This document shows positions 21,434-33,510 of a stretch of 64,000 nt of DNA, piece after piece. A program made the translations under genes and the position numbers. The notes beneath the pieces were generated by a model. The model made no database searches. It was not told the origin of the DNA and saw nothing but the letters and a program-made list of their open reading frames with translations. Position 1 is the first letter of the stretch; the number at the start of each line of letters is the position of its first letter. The DNA comes from Ottelia alismoides (taxonomy: Eukaryota > Streptophyta > Magnoliopsida > Alismatales > Hydrocharitaceae): assembly GCA_037367405.1 (NCBI GenBank), contig JAZKJV010009616.1, positions 434,001-498,000 on the forward strand, in the 5' to 3' direction.

Positions 21434-23840
21434 GTGCCTCCACGCTCCAAACACATTGTGGGCTCTAGATACCTTGTTCTACAGAGGCTTTATGTGTCTC
21501 ACTTCGTACAGGTGGCTTGTTGTGCCCATTTTTGGAATTTTCACTATTGTCTGGATGGTAGGAAAGAGAGCAAAGGTTTTATGTTCTTAATCTCTCACAT
21601 CAAGAGGGTAAATCTTTTCAGCGATGAGCGTTCTACTGTTTTGTGGGACGCCACCAAGAATGATCTTGATCTATATCTTGCTTTAAAAGGGACCATGAGT
21701 GCCCTTGATTGGTGGGTGTGCGGGAGGTGCATGAAGATACAAGTTGTGAGTCATTCTTACCATCATGATGGCATCCTTGTTCTGGTTACGGATGACACAG
21801 GGGTGGTTCAGGGGTACATTATCGCATCTTGAAACCCCTCCTAACTATTATACATGATGTCACAGATGGGTTGGTTGTTGATGCTACGCTCCTTTATCGT
21901 ATTTTCAAAGTTCCTATCACACAGTTAAGAGCATTCTTCCCAGATGTCATCTTGCTTTATCTCAAGCTTTGAAGACAGCTCTGCACCAAGTTATCGCTCG
22001 ACCGGAATCCATATCTTCTTGGGTGAGATTTCTACTTCTTCCCCAATGCACCCTACAGGTATTCAGGCCTATGAATAGGAGGGATATAAGATCCGGCAGT
22101 AGAAAGTCTTTACAACTACTTGATGCGGTACAGACGGGCACCAAGTGGCTTGATGATACTTTGAAGCGTGATATACCAAGGACTTCGTGTCATTGTTAGA
22201 ACAGACAGTGCCTTCGCAAAGTGTCAGATGGGCACTTTATAACATCCATAAAGATTATGTGCTCTTCAGTAGTGGCTTCTTATAATGAAGACACCACTAA
22301 AGCCTTAGAGGTTAAACATATGTATAAGTTGCTTCCTTCCATTCCAGATATTTTGATTTTAGAGGCTCCTCCTACAATCGGTGCATATGCTATTTTATGA
22401 TCTATCAAATATTTTCCTAGAAGGACATCATGTGGTAGAGATGGCATGAGAGCTCAACACATTTCATATGCCCTTTGTGGGGACGGGTCTGCAGTTACCA
22501 CTGATCTCCTACATTCCATCACCATGGTGGTTAATTTACTGCTAGATGGGAGATGCCCTTGAGTTTGATTGAGTTTGTAACTTCTGCACCTCTTATTCCA
22601 CCACTCAACCCTGATAATGGCATGCATCCGATTGTAGTGGGCACTATCTGAAGGCGACTACCATCCAAAGATGATATGACATGGGTGGGAAAAGATATGT
22701 TTAAGTATCTCAATGACTTTCAATTTGTGGTTGGTGTATATGGAGGAGCAGAAGCCATTTTACACAACACCACAATATTTTAAAAAAGCTTCATGGTGAC
22801 AGGTCTCTCTCTATGCTTACAGTAGATTTCTATAATGCTTTCAACTTTATAGATAGATCTTTGATGCCTTATAAATTTAGGAGGAGATGTCCATCTATTT
22901 CTTCATGGGTGGAGTTTCTATTGCTAAAGCTGCTAGATTATATATTGGAGACAATCATATATGGTCAATCACAGAAGTGCAGCAAGCCAATCCCCTAGGT
23001 CTACTTGTCTTTTCTCTTGCATTGCACTCAATTATTCATGAGATCAGAGGCAATTGTAAACTCCTTTTCCATGCATGCTATCTTGATGATGGGACTATCA
23101 TCGGGGACACATTGGAGGTGGACAAGGCACTTGACATAATATAGCGCAAGGGTCCATAGATGGGGGTTGTTTTAAATATCAATAAAATTAAGCTTTTCTG
23201 GCCTTCATGTGATGGAAATAAGATCCTCAAAGGGTTATTTCTCGTGGATATTGGGAGGCATGCGCTAAGAATGAGATTACTTGGAGGTGCAGTGAGTAGG
23301 GACAAAGGCTTGAGGGCCACCAAAGTTATTGACTTAATGCAATTATTTCTTTAGTTGTATGATTCATAAAGTGAGTTTCTTTTATTATGATCTTGTATGG
23401 GTTCAACCAAGCTCATCTTTGGCTTAAGGATATGTCAACCAGCATGCATGAAACGAGCTTCTTCATGGTTTGACAAAGGGCTATGTGGAGATATTGAGGA
23501 TATGTGGTTTGTGGAGACCTTTTCTTTGGTGACCTTCAATGGCGGGTGGTATCACTACCCATCAGACTCGGTGGCATAGGCATGTACTTAGCTATTGAGG
23601 CTTCTTCATATGCTTTTGAGGCCTCTAGAGCTCAATCTTGGGTGCTCCAGATCATGTTTTATGAGATAATGAGATTCATGATATGGATTCTGATTTTCTG
23701 TATTCTTTGGAGGGGCTACGTGTCACACTTCCATATCTCTATCTTACCTATTTTGCTAACAAGGATATTATTGACAAGTTGTCGGTATGTCATTCCTAAC
23801 AAGGCTAGGAAAACAGTCATTGTGGTGACCAACCGTTAAA
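21434..23840 (+). pseudogene. YLDD-type reverse transcriptase pseudogene (non-LTR-like plant family)
   Basis: Plus-strand relic of a plant reverse-transcriptase family usually annotated only as reverse transcriptase domain-containing. Blocks in order: LLPQCTLQVFRPMNRR and SGSRKSLQ (about 22030-22115); SCGRDGMRAQHISYALCGDG (about 22428-22490); VNLLLDGRCP; TVDFYNAFNFIDRS (motif A, about 22810-22855, catalytic Asp kept); QQANPLGLLVF (motif B, GD changed to AN); YLDDGTIIGD (motif C, YLDD at 23079-23090, both Asp kept); LNINKIKLFWPSC; TKLIFGLRICQPACM; and CGDLFFGDLQWRVVSLPIRLGG with ASSYAFEASRAQSWVLQ near 23510-23650. At least four frameshifts and stops break the frame. The 132-codon upstream frame (21434-21832) may be its N-terminal region. 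No LTRs or poly(A) tail are visible. Confidence 0.8.
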
Positions 23841-23879
23841 TCAAACAAAAAACTAACCCACAACTAAATAAAAAATCGA

Positions 23880-24187
23880 TGAATGTTTTTATGTTAAAAT
23901 TTATTATAACTCTACAAAGACGTGCATATTGCAAGTATGTAGAGTGTTGAACCATAGAGAGCAAACATGAGGGTAGTTAATTATTTTTAGTTATTTCTAA
24001 TTAATTATTTTATTTTTTTACTTGTCCTTATTTTTATGTGGATTTTTAATTATATTAAAATTTTATGTGTTTTTAATTTGTTATATTTTTTATTTTTGCA
24101 TTTTGTTTTTAGTTTTAAATTTTTTATTTCTTTTTGATTTTTTAAATAAAAGATATATTATATATCTATACTGATTTAATATATTAT
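23880..24187 (-). mobile_element. Gypsy 2: end of 3' LTR (segment split off by gypsy 1)
   Basis: On the minus strand this is the terminal 308 bases of the LTR that begins at 50037. It aligns with the end of the plus-strand LTR at 61770-62043: an AT-rich block, a CTCTATGGTTCAACAC-like block, TTTGTAGAG and a final ATTCA. The rest of the LTR is at 46996-50037, and gypsy 1 with its ATAAG duplication separates them. Confidence 0.8.
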
Positions 24188-24192
24188 ATAAG
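24188..24192. repeat. Target-site duplication ATAAG of gypsy 1, left copy
   Basis: ATAAG directly abuts the left LTR of gypsy 1 and is repeated exactly at 46991-46995. Confidence 0.9.
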
Positions 24193-26188
24193 TAATGAGT
24201 ACAAAAATCATCTCTTTAATAATCTAAAGTTGTAGCATAGGAGATGAAATTCGGTCGATCAAAAACCACAATCTTTGAATGTTATGGAGAATTTTTACTG
24301 TCTAAGTGTACCAAGGTCGAACACATGAACGTCTATTTTTAGTTGTGTGGTTTAAAATTAATTTAAATAGTTAACTAAAAGTTGTATCAATTTTTGTGTC
24401 TGGAAATGAAGAGAAAATATGATGATGAAATGCAATACTAATAAAATAAATCGAGGAGATAATTAAGCATCGTATCTGTAGCTTTAATTTATAATCCAAA
24501 TAATATTAATCAATATCATCGAAATAAAATCACAGATCAAAAGATATAAATTTCAAGAGAGATAATCAATTGGAATTCAAGCTACATGCGAGAATGCAAA
24601 ATAATCTTGCAATTAATTAGATCGTGCAATGATTTGATCTCCAAATCATCTCTAATTTAATCCTCACTAAAATATAGTGTAATCGCATCAAATATCGAGA
24701 ATTAAATTAAATCCTCCTCAGCATTCCTGCAAAATAAATCATTAGTTTTCTCAATCAAGTATTGCACAAGATAACAGAAATCAGTCTACATGTATCAAGA
24801 GGTTCAAATAATAATGATCATTAATAACCAACCTCAAATATATCCACAAGTTATGCAAAAACATATAGCATGAACTAAGCTTCAAAATTACATATTATGC
24901 GCTAAAAATAGAGTTCATATGAGAAAGTTATGCAATAAACAAAATCCAGGGACTAACATGCAAGAAAAATATGAAGTTCCTTCTCAAACTAGCCCTTGGA
25001 GGACTTATCTACAATTTCCAAAATCTGTCAGGGTTCAGATGTAATTTTCCCAAGGCAGTCATGTGCGCCACACATGGCTTGGGCTGCAGGGACGGTTGCT
25101 ACTCTAGAGGATGCTAGGGGTAGAAGCGTAAATTTGTCGAGGGACACGTGTTATGCACGTGCCTCCTGGCTAGCGAGGTCGTTTTCGTTATTCTAGAGGA
25201 GGGGAAGGGGCTGGATGCAATTCTCCCCCTGCCTCACGTGCTCCTCACATGAGGGGAGGGTTCATAGGCGATAAGCAGAGAGCCAAGCGTGGCCCGCGAA
25301 GCACGAAAGTTGAGGCTGGCAGCGTGAGTTAGAGGCTGACATGTAATGGCTAGAATGTATGCTCATAGGGAGGAGGTCGACGGAGAGACGTTGGCACGAC
25401 GAAGGGCCGAGGGCTTTGAGGCGGAGCGAATCACTAGTGGGTGGCTGATGTAGGTTGCGTGGCACCCAAGGTAGAGAGCGGTGGCGCGCCGCCCACACAT
25501 CTGTAGAGCCGAGTTCAGAGGAGCCCATAGAGTTTGGAGTGTCGAAGTAGGCCAATACACAGAGGAGCAGGGGCTCCAATGCGGTGGTCCAGCCGACGAG
25601 GTTGGATCGGAGGCGAAGCTGCACCTCGAGCCATGGTGTTTGTCGATGGAGCTGTGCTCGAGGAGGAGGTACCATGTACCAACAAGTGAGAAGAGACGCT
25701 CGAAGCTTGAAGCTTCGGCCTAAGACGTAGAACACATAAAAAAAGGGTGCGATGGGGCTCCTAAAGCATACGCGTTGGAAGAGGAGATAATCTCTGACCT
25801 TGGTGAGGCCGGAGGTGGAGGGGTCTGGAGGATAGAGGAGAAGTGGAGGGGCTTGACGGGTGAAGGCGATCGGTGCGGAGGGGTAGAGGCTATGAGGATG
25901 GAGTTGCTCATGATGGGTTGATGAACTATGATGGAAGCATTGTGGGCAACAAATACAAAGCACGTGAGGAGATGGAAGGGATAGGTTCACCTAGGAGGTT
26001 GGAGTCGCGTGAGGCAATCTCCAATCTTTGCCTCAGCCCGAGCGAGGTCGCGGAAAAGCTCAACCACTCGTCGGAGCAAGACGGAAGCAGAGGTCGGGGA
26101 TACCTCTAGATCATGCCTTCCAGGGGTTGTTGTCACCGTCCTTCAAGGGATAAATGGTGGATTATGGAAGCAAGGGCGACAGACAAAA

Positions 26189-26195
26189 CTTTATA
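26189..26195 (-). promoter_or_regulatory. TATA box of gypsy 1 3' LTR
   Basis: TATAAAG on the minus strand, conserved at 45641-45647 in the partner LTR. It is embedded in a GC-rich segment and lies about 160 bases downstream of the G-box palindrome. Confidence 0.6.
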
Positions 26196-26357
26196 GCAGG
26201 AGGGAGCTCGGGGGGTTACGCAGAGATGGCAACCGTTACGCGGAGGAAGGGGCGGGCGGAGGCATAACGCGAGGGAGATCGTGGGTGGTGGATATGTCAC
26301 ATGAGGAAGGGGGAGACATAAGAGTCGTGTGTTGCAGGAGGAGTGGAAGGGAAAGCC

Positions 26358-26380
26358 GGTCACGTGCTAGGCACGTGACC
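26358..26380. promoter_or_regulatory. Double G-box palindrome in gypsy 1 3' LTR
   Basis: GGTCACGTGC, a 3-base spacer, then GCACGTGACC: a perfect 10-base inverted repeat holding two CACGTG G-boxes. It sits in the likely U3 promoter, upstream of TATAAAG on the minus strand. The other LTR keeps it with one change (45811-45833). G-boxes are bound by plant bZIP and bHLH factors. Confidence 0.7.
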
Positions 26381-27536
26381 ATGTGAGAGAGAAGAGAGAG
26401 GAAATGAAAGGGAAGGGAAAAAGAGAAAAATAAAGGAAAGAAAAACAAAAAACAAATAGTAAAAAAGTAAAATTTAATTAAAATAAATTAAATAAGATAA
26501 AAATAAAATTACGGATTAAATAAAAGTAAAATATAAATATTTACTAAAGATAAAAAGTAAAGAAAAATCAGAAAGAGATAGTAAATGAAGTTAAATCACA
26601 AAGTGGTCAACATAAAAGTTGTTCGTCTTGACGAGATCTACAACTTTTGTAAAGAACCCAAAATCAAAAGAGGTCAATTGTATAAAATGTATTTTTGGTG
26701 GTTTTCTATGTGTATAGAAAACCACTTTTGATGGTTTTACAATTTTTTATTGATTTTAAAGAGGACAAAAAATCTAAAAAATATGATAAAATAAAGGACA
26801 TTGTTTGCACATTAATATTTTTTAGATTTTTAATAAATAAATAAAATAGAAAAAATAGAAGTACGAAACAAAATATTTTTGTACAGACTCACAAAGGTCA
26901 CTCAGACTCAATCAGTTTCTTTGATTTTGGTCTTATTTTGGATTTGGATTTTTATATCACATGATAAAACTTTCGCAAAGAACATAAATGAAAAAGGAAT
27001 AAAATAAAAAGGGATAATTAAGTATATAAAAACTCATGTCAAAAACTGTTAAAATACAAAACAGTCAAAAGATGTGCAAAACCCAACTTTCACATATAAG
27101 CTCCGATTTTTATGAAATTGGTTTTATTTTGAATGTATTTGAATATGGAGTATTTTCAAAATGAGCAAACCAAAATCGGACACCGTATGAGGAAGATATG
27201 AGCATTTTTGTCTATCTGGTGTGAAATTAGGTTTTAGGTCTATTTGTCACTTATTTAATTTAGTAATTTTTTGTATTTTTGCTTTATTCTTGTTGGTAAT
27301 ATCTACACAATGGAAGTGATTTGAGGATAATCGGAGTTAGAATGAATTAATTAAAAAATAGGAAAGTTAGTTGCTTACTTGGATTTTTGGCTTTTTATTT
27401 TATGCAATTATGCATGATAAAATATGAATGTTATTTACATATGATTATAATGATATTTAAATTGTTAGAGGCATATGAATTTTGAGGAACGGAGCCTAAT
27501 TGACTAATTTTTGCATGTTGAATCAGAAATTCATAA

Positions 27537-27552
27537 TACCCATATACTTAAA
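27537..27552 (-). promoter_or_regulatory. Polypurine tract of gypsy 1
   Basis: On the minus strand TTAAGTATATGGGTA abuts the 3' LTR start. It matches the AAGTATAGGGGAG tracts adjoining the gypsy 2 LTR at 50038 and repeated at 55278-55715. Confidence 0.65.
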
Positions 27553-29235
27553 TCATGCTCGTCCCTAGGCATCAAAGAATGAATGATTTAGTTGAATAAA
27601 TCCCTGAGTGTGCATGTGAACTTTCAAGTCTCAAATCATAGAGAACCCTTAATTTGAGTGATCCTAAAATTTAGGGCTCAACCATGCTTTAATAAAAAAG
27701 AATCTAACTTCTCTATTTATCACACTCTCTGTTTGTACATAAAATATAAGGATATGACTTTTAGTGTACTGCATTCATGAGAGTCGAGTTGCGATGTGAC
27801 CTAAAGTTCCAGTCCAGGAGACTCTCCTCTAGACATAATCCTCAACACTAGGAAATAACTCGGTTCTTACATTCAATCCACCGTCTCATTAGTTTATTAG
27901 ACTTGAAAGTATATATAGACGGTCAGATGATGGAGGGCATAGGATTGTGCATTTTCTTCTCTCCCTCACATTGGAACATGGATCCTCTCGAGTGCCTTAT
28001 TAGTCAACACTTGTATATTTTTGGTTTGTTGATCAATGTGTCCGTCAAGAGAATTCAGAGTCGCCTGCACTTATTTTCCGAGGAGTACACCGGGGTGTGT
28101 GTCTTTTGAGTATCTAAGATACCTTCCATACCCAGACTTGTATCACTATACGATCAGATCCCTTTTTAGTACTAGCCCGACTCCTTGGTCCTAATAGCAT
28201 TTGGTCCAAGTGGACACTTTGGAATGGTTGGGAGCGCTCGCCTTTGGTGGAAGCTCGTAAAGTTTGTATTTGTAATGATAGAGCTTTTCTTTGAGAGAAC
28301 TTTTCTCGAATTTTATTTCATTGTTTGGATAGCTCCACTATTTTTACCAAAAGTTGGCGCACATTGATCAACGATTATTTAGGTTTTATCACACCCTATC
28401 ACATAGGTAAATATCAAATGATAACATGCGAACTTGTTGACGTACTGGCTAGGGTTTGCTGACACTCAGGTTTCTTGAAGCCTTCATTGACTATATCCCA
28501 TTCTCGAGCATCACTAAATGGGATCTAAACTCAAATCACCAGTCCCGGTTCCTCAAGTGATAACTCAACTATTCTCATCAATCATGTAGTTGTGAAAGTG
28601 ATGTGTTGATCATATTTTTATAAGGTAGAGATGAAGAGTGCAATATATCGTTCAAATCATCAAACTAGGGAAGTGTGGATTATTAAGTTCAAAACCCTAA
28701 TGACTAAGGCTGGCTAACTCAGTCTCTCAAGATCTCAGAAATCAAGTGTCTTCAAATCTTCAAGCCTTGAGTGATAGTGATTGTGTCAGGAATACACCAA
28801 CTAAAGAATGCATGGATGCATGAGATGCTTAATGAAATGCAATACCATGAGTGAATTTTTTCGCAATAATGAATAATAACCCATTTTTTGAAAGTTAGGT
28901 ATCATTCACAATGAGTTTAGTATACATAATATACATAACTTGTACCTATACCTGATTTTAGATGAAAATAATTAAAATACGAGCTATGAATAAAGTATGT
29001 AGAATATATACAAACACACTCCCTATACTTAGGCTGTGTTATGTCCTCATTGCACAAAGTGAAATGTAGACATAGCTTGTACTAAGTATAATTGAGTGAA
29101 AGAGGAAAAGAAATCGACTTGCCCCCTATACTTAATCTTTTAAGGGACTAAGCATAGCATAAACTCATGAAATGGGGGAAGTCGAGGGTGAGAAGAAAAG
29201 AATATAAGATGATGTAAACATAATGATATCGTTCA
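27553..29235 (-). other. Gypsy 1: 3' untranslated region, distal part
   Basis: Non-coding internal sequence between copia 3 and the 3' LTR. It holds PPT-like modules on the minus strand at 29031-29043 and 29121-29135 (AAGTATAGGG type). The plus-strand open frames here (27903, 28185) are short and unconvincing. Confidence 0.6.
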
Positions 29236-30693
29236 TGTTAGCAATGTGAGCCCGAGGCGAACCATTCTTGCAATAAATGTTATTATAATAAATGATTTAT
29301 CAATAAAAGTTATTGATTGTTTTTCACTTCTTTTCTGAGATTGAATGATTGAATGCACTATAATGTCCCTCTGTACAATAAGGGTTATGTATCATGGCCA
29401 ACTTGATAATCATATAGCTGTTGATTCATTAATTGAATACTAGATGCCGATGTTTGGATGAACATCTAAGGAGTTAGATAGAGGACTCATCAAGCATCAT
29501 CAAATGATTGCTAAATGATGATCTCCAGCATGAGTAGGAGATGGCAATCCTTTCTCATTTGGCTTATATCTGACCAACCTCTTGATGCAGGTCCTCTGCA
29601 AGGGAATAGTGATTCGGAGGTGTCAGATTAGTTGAGTCAATTGGTTGACTTAATGAGATCGAGATAACCAAAGACCTATGTTGAATACTGTCACTACATA
29701 GGCATGCATCCTCTGACCAGAGATAGATGTGTTACTATATGTCTGAGTATATACATTTGGCAGACCAATAGGTTGATGACCTAACAAAGGTTTATACATC
29801 GGCGAGCTGGTGTGCATATAAGGACATATGAATAATACGATCTCTTAAAGGGATCATACATGTCCACATGTGAACCGGAAGACATGAGCTCACTCATGAG
29901 GTATTGGGACTGATCGAATTCCATGCATGGTCCTCATGCTTAGGAAGCATGACATGAATTTGAAGGTAAGATATATGCTTTGGGAAAGCACATGATCTAT
30001 ACCGATTCCCAATGACTAAGATTGAGAAACTTAGTGATCAAACCCTGAAGATGACAATGTAAAATTGATCTAAATCTTCAGAATGATCATAGGTCTTCCA
30101 GTATGCAGGATGTACAAGTGTTGGGAATACCTAAGGGTGATGTGATCATAAACGATTGTATAACCATGACGCTTCCATTCTGAGGGAGTGATGAAACAGG
30201 TTTGGATTTTAGTGACTCCTCTCAATAGATAAGTGACCTAATCTTAGTCCATGTATTGGACACTGATTTGAATGAGATTCAGATGCAATGAGAAGATTAG
30301 GTCTACGGCCTTGATTTAATCAAGCATCTGCGGGAGGTCCATGAGATCTGGATTTGAGATGCGATCTCAATATCTAAGTCACTATATGTGGAACAATATA
30401 ATCGCCATGTCCTTATCTCCAAGTATCTGCAGAGAAATCGCATTATTCTTGAAAAGGTTCAAGAATAATTCCATAGTTGAATTATACCAAAGCATTAAGA
30501 GAATGATAATTAAATGTGATTTAATTATCTTGATGTATGTGGAAATTATCCAATTTAATTAAATATGATTTAATTATTGTGGATAAGAATAATGTGGATA
30601 GCAATATCCAATTATTCATAATATACTATAAATGTGATTTATAATGTATTAGAGAGAGCTAATTATAATTTATATTTGTTAATTAATTATTGG

Positions 30694-30770
30694 TGTGAAT
30701 TGGATTCACATTGTATAATTAATTGAAAATGTAAATTATATTTTATTCTGGGTTGTGAATGTGATTCACA
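30694..30770. promoter_or_regulatory. Paired TGTGAAT-N3-ATTCACA palindromes (5' LTR)
   Basis: TGTGAATTGGATTCACA at 30694-30710 and TGTGAATGTGATTCACA at 30754-30770: the same perfect 7-base arms with different 3-base spacers. Both are conserved in the 3' LTR at 38891-38907 and 38951-38967. They sit about 430-500 bases upstream of the TATA box, so they could be factor-binding or replication-structure elements. Confidence 0.6.
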
Positions 30771-31191
30771 AATTTCCAATGGCAAGATTGCAATATTCTC
30801 AAAATTAATTATGAATTATTTTTGAAGAATAAATCACAACAAAAGTTGTTAGAAAAATAATGGAGATTTTCATGGAGATATGCAATCTCATGAGATTTCA
30901 TGAGATTGCCTCCACCATGGAAACAAGTGGACGGCTACCAAGTCCTATATGGAATTGGTGGTCGTCCAGCATATTTCATGGGGAGATGTTATATCCATGA
31001 TAATTATCTCCTTATTTGTTTGATTTAATTTAGGATTGAATTGTATTTGATTTATCAAATATATTTGATCTAAATTAAATTATTAGTTGTTGGCTTTTTA
31101 TCAACAACAATCTTGACCATTGGATTAAACATAAATCAATCTCATCCATTGATTTTATGTGTCCCATGGATTGTGATCCATGGATCCCAAA

Positions 31192-31205
31192 ACCCTATAA
31201 ATAGA
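31192..31205 (+). promoter_or_regulatory. TATA box of copia 3 5' LTR
   Basis: CCCTATAAATAGAGAG, identical in core to the 3' LTR copy near 39394. This is the probable U3/R promoter. Confidence 0.75.
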
Positions 31206-31775
31206 GAGGCATACCATGCTCTCTAGGGTTATGAAATTGAGACACATCTCTCTCTCTCTCTCCCTTTTCCACACGTCAAGCCTCTTCTCTCCTCCTCTTG
31301 GTGGCCGTCCACCAAACCCTAGAGGAGAGCCTTCGTCGTTGTTTCGCCACCGCGCCGCTGCCTCGACGTTCTTCGGTTCACCGTCTTCTTTGGAGTGCTA
31401 CGCTCGAGAATAAGGTGTTCGATCTAGTACGACAAGATCAGGAGTTCACCGTGCTTGGATCAACTTGTTGGATTGCGAGGATCACGCAATGCATCCCCAT
31501 GCTCGCAAGCGTCTTCTCTGACGATCGAACTTGAGACAGGAGGTCTCTTTTGTATAGACTCAATCAACCACGCTACAATAGGTATTCCTTTATACTTGAT
31601 GTGGTTCTAGATTAAACTATCCAAGAATCGTTCTTGGATCATGTGGTTTCATCGTATGAAAATTTTTTAAATTCCGCTGCATCGAACAACTAGTTCGACT
31701 AGTCATTCTTCGTCGTATTCGATACGATGCTCACGCTTCCGTGATGCACTTGAGGATTATTCCATATCCTACAAG

Positions 31776-31787
31776 TGGTATCAGAGC
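31776..31787 (+). promoter_or_regulatory. Copia 3 primer binding site (initiator-Met tRNA)
   Basis: TGGTATCAGAGC, two bases after the LTR end. This is the classic plant copia PBS complementary to the 3' end of initiator methionine tRNA. Confidence 0.95.
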
Positions 31788-33510
31788 TTTAGGTTGAAGG
31801 TTTTAGGTACGATCCGTAAATCTAGGACGACTTGGGTTCGTTAAGGTTGCGAAAGTTTTTTATCGCATTTGATTTTTGCACATCAGTTTAGTGAATAAAT
31901 TCAGCCTATTTAAAATGTTTAAACATGAATTAATCACTTGGATTTTGTTCCGCATTAAATAAGGAAATCATAGTATCTGAGTTTACGTAATTTGGATTCA
32001 GTTTGCTCGAGATATAGTTGTTTTAATGAACATGTATTCATTGTTGCGGGAACTACGAATCTTAACATGATTAATGAGTTAATTACTATTTTGATCCGCC
32101 TAGAAATACACGAAACATCACTTAGGTTCTGTCCTAAATCAAATTAGCAATCTTTGGAAATTGATTTTGTCTAATTTGGATTTAAATTGATTGAGATATG
32201 TTGATTTTAGTAAGTAGGGGTCACTGCTGAAATTACATTCCTAATCAAGAACCATGCGATTGTCAATTAGTGAAATTAATTGTTAATTTCATGAAATAAT
32301 ATGGAAAATATTTGAAAAATATTTAATGATGATTATTTCCTTAATTGACTTTGCCTCAACCAATAAATTGATTAGATTTGATCTAGATCATAATTGGAAA
32401 CACAATCAACAAACAACTTGCTTGAATAGGATTGGGAATTTGTCTAGCAAATTTCCTTATAATAAAAAATGTTTTGATTATTACTATATGGTATAATTTC
32501 GGTTGAAGAACCGATGATCATCTCAAGTACACATTGATCTATTTGGCATTATCCTTTCTTGAGGTGGATATGGTGTCTAGTCGGGGAGCATTGTGATAGC
32601 GGGTCGCACCGGTTGCAGTCCGTCCCACTTCTGTCGGTACCTGCCATGACAGCGGGTAGGGACTCGATAATGCTGGAGAAATCAAGGTGTATTTTTATAA
32701 TTATTAAAATTCGAATTAATACGTACTTTGAGATAATACCATATATAAATATTCAAGTAAAACAATCAAGTTTGTTGATTGAATTGGATTGATAGTTGAT
32801 TTAATGAGATTGAATTAATTATATCCAATTAAAACACTCTATTGTGAAAAGATGTGTATTTCCCTTGGAAGAATTAATTATATGAATATGATTCATGATA
32901 ATTAATTAAAATTTGAAGATGAGGTGGAGGATCACATAAGTGACATCCATGATCTCCCGTCAAGGCGAAGGGTTTCCGTCGCCAGGGATTGCATGTGAGA
33001 GGCGTATGTCCGAAGTGACAGCTCCTGTATGCAAGCACATCTGGATCGGGCTCTTTGCTTCTCGAAAGAGTAAGGCCGTATGCGTATTGACCCCAATATC
33101 GGATCCTCATATTATTGGGACGATATTGGATTGCGCATAGCGAGTACTATTCCTGTTGACGGTTGGTTCAATTAACGACAGGTTAACATCACCTAAGGGA
33201 TGGTGGGCCCAGGTGTTAAAGACCGAATTGGGAAATGCAAGTTGGACTTGCAAGACGGAATGTGTTCCCGCTTCTCTTTATTGGAGTCGCAGATTCTCAT
33301 ATTATTGGTATGTGACAAAGATAAAGAGGAGATCATAGTTCTTGCTAGAGATATAGCAGTAAGTATATATCTTGCTTTGAAAGTGATTAAGGGAATGAAC
33401 TTTCAAAGTTGACAATCAAGAATAATTTGATTTAAGATGCCTTAATCAAATATCATAAATTTGAATGTATGATTATATGTTCTAATATAGTACATTTTTA
33501 ATGTTAGAAA
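31788..33510 (+). other. Copia 3: long untranslated leader
   Basis: A leader of about 1.7 kb between PBS and gag, with several short upstream open frames (32559, 32940, 33156, 33200) and no recognisable domain. It would hold packaging and dimerisation signals, but none can be pinpointed. Confidence 0.7.

Larger units (their letters stand above)
24193..27536 (-). mobile_element. Gypsy 1: 3' LTR
   Basis: Minus-strand LTR of 3,344 bases, paired with 43631-46990. In plus orientation it starts TAATGAGTAC, where the partner has TGATGAGCG, and ends ATTCATAA, where the partner has ATTCATCA; both terminal dinucleotides have mutated here. It contains a GC-rich middle (25000-26400), a TATAAAG box on the minus strand at 26189-26195, paired CACGTG palindromes upstream of it, and long AT-rich flanks. 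A 242-codon minus-strand open frame (25990-25262) lies in the R/U5 part but is broken in the partner LTR, so it is unlikely to be a gene. Confidence 0.93.
29236..31773 (+). mobile_element. Copia 3: 5' LTR (2,538 bp)
   Basis: It starts TGTTAGCAATGTGAGCCC, ends CATATCCTACA and is followed by a primer binding site. A TATA box CCCTATAAATAGAG lies near 31192, followed by a CT-rich transcribed leader (ACATCTCTCTCTCTC, 31244) as in many plant LTR promoters. Two 17-base palindromes lie at 30694 and 30754. The two LTRs differ by roughly 5-10 percent by eye, so the insertion is not very recent. Confidence 0.95.

Noticed and set aside
20851..21468. 205-codon Pro/Ser-rich plus-strand frame
   Set aside because: It is a translation of the C/T-rich low-complexity tract; stops are rare there by composition.
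25262..25990. 242-codon minus-strand open frame in the left gypsy 1 LTR
   Set aside because: The homologous region of the right LTR has the frame broken into shorter pieces. Composition is explained by the GC-rich LTR core, and no domain is recognised.
27903..28367. Possible LINE RNase H-like piece (WWKLVKFVFVMIELFFERTF)
   Set aside because: The similarity to the LINE WxxWxxRNxxxF pattern is weak. It lies within gypsy 1 untranslated DNA on the opposite strand, and no adjoining LINE blocks follow.
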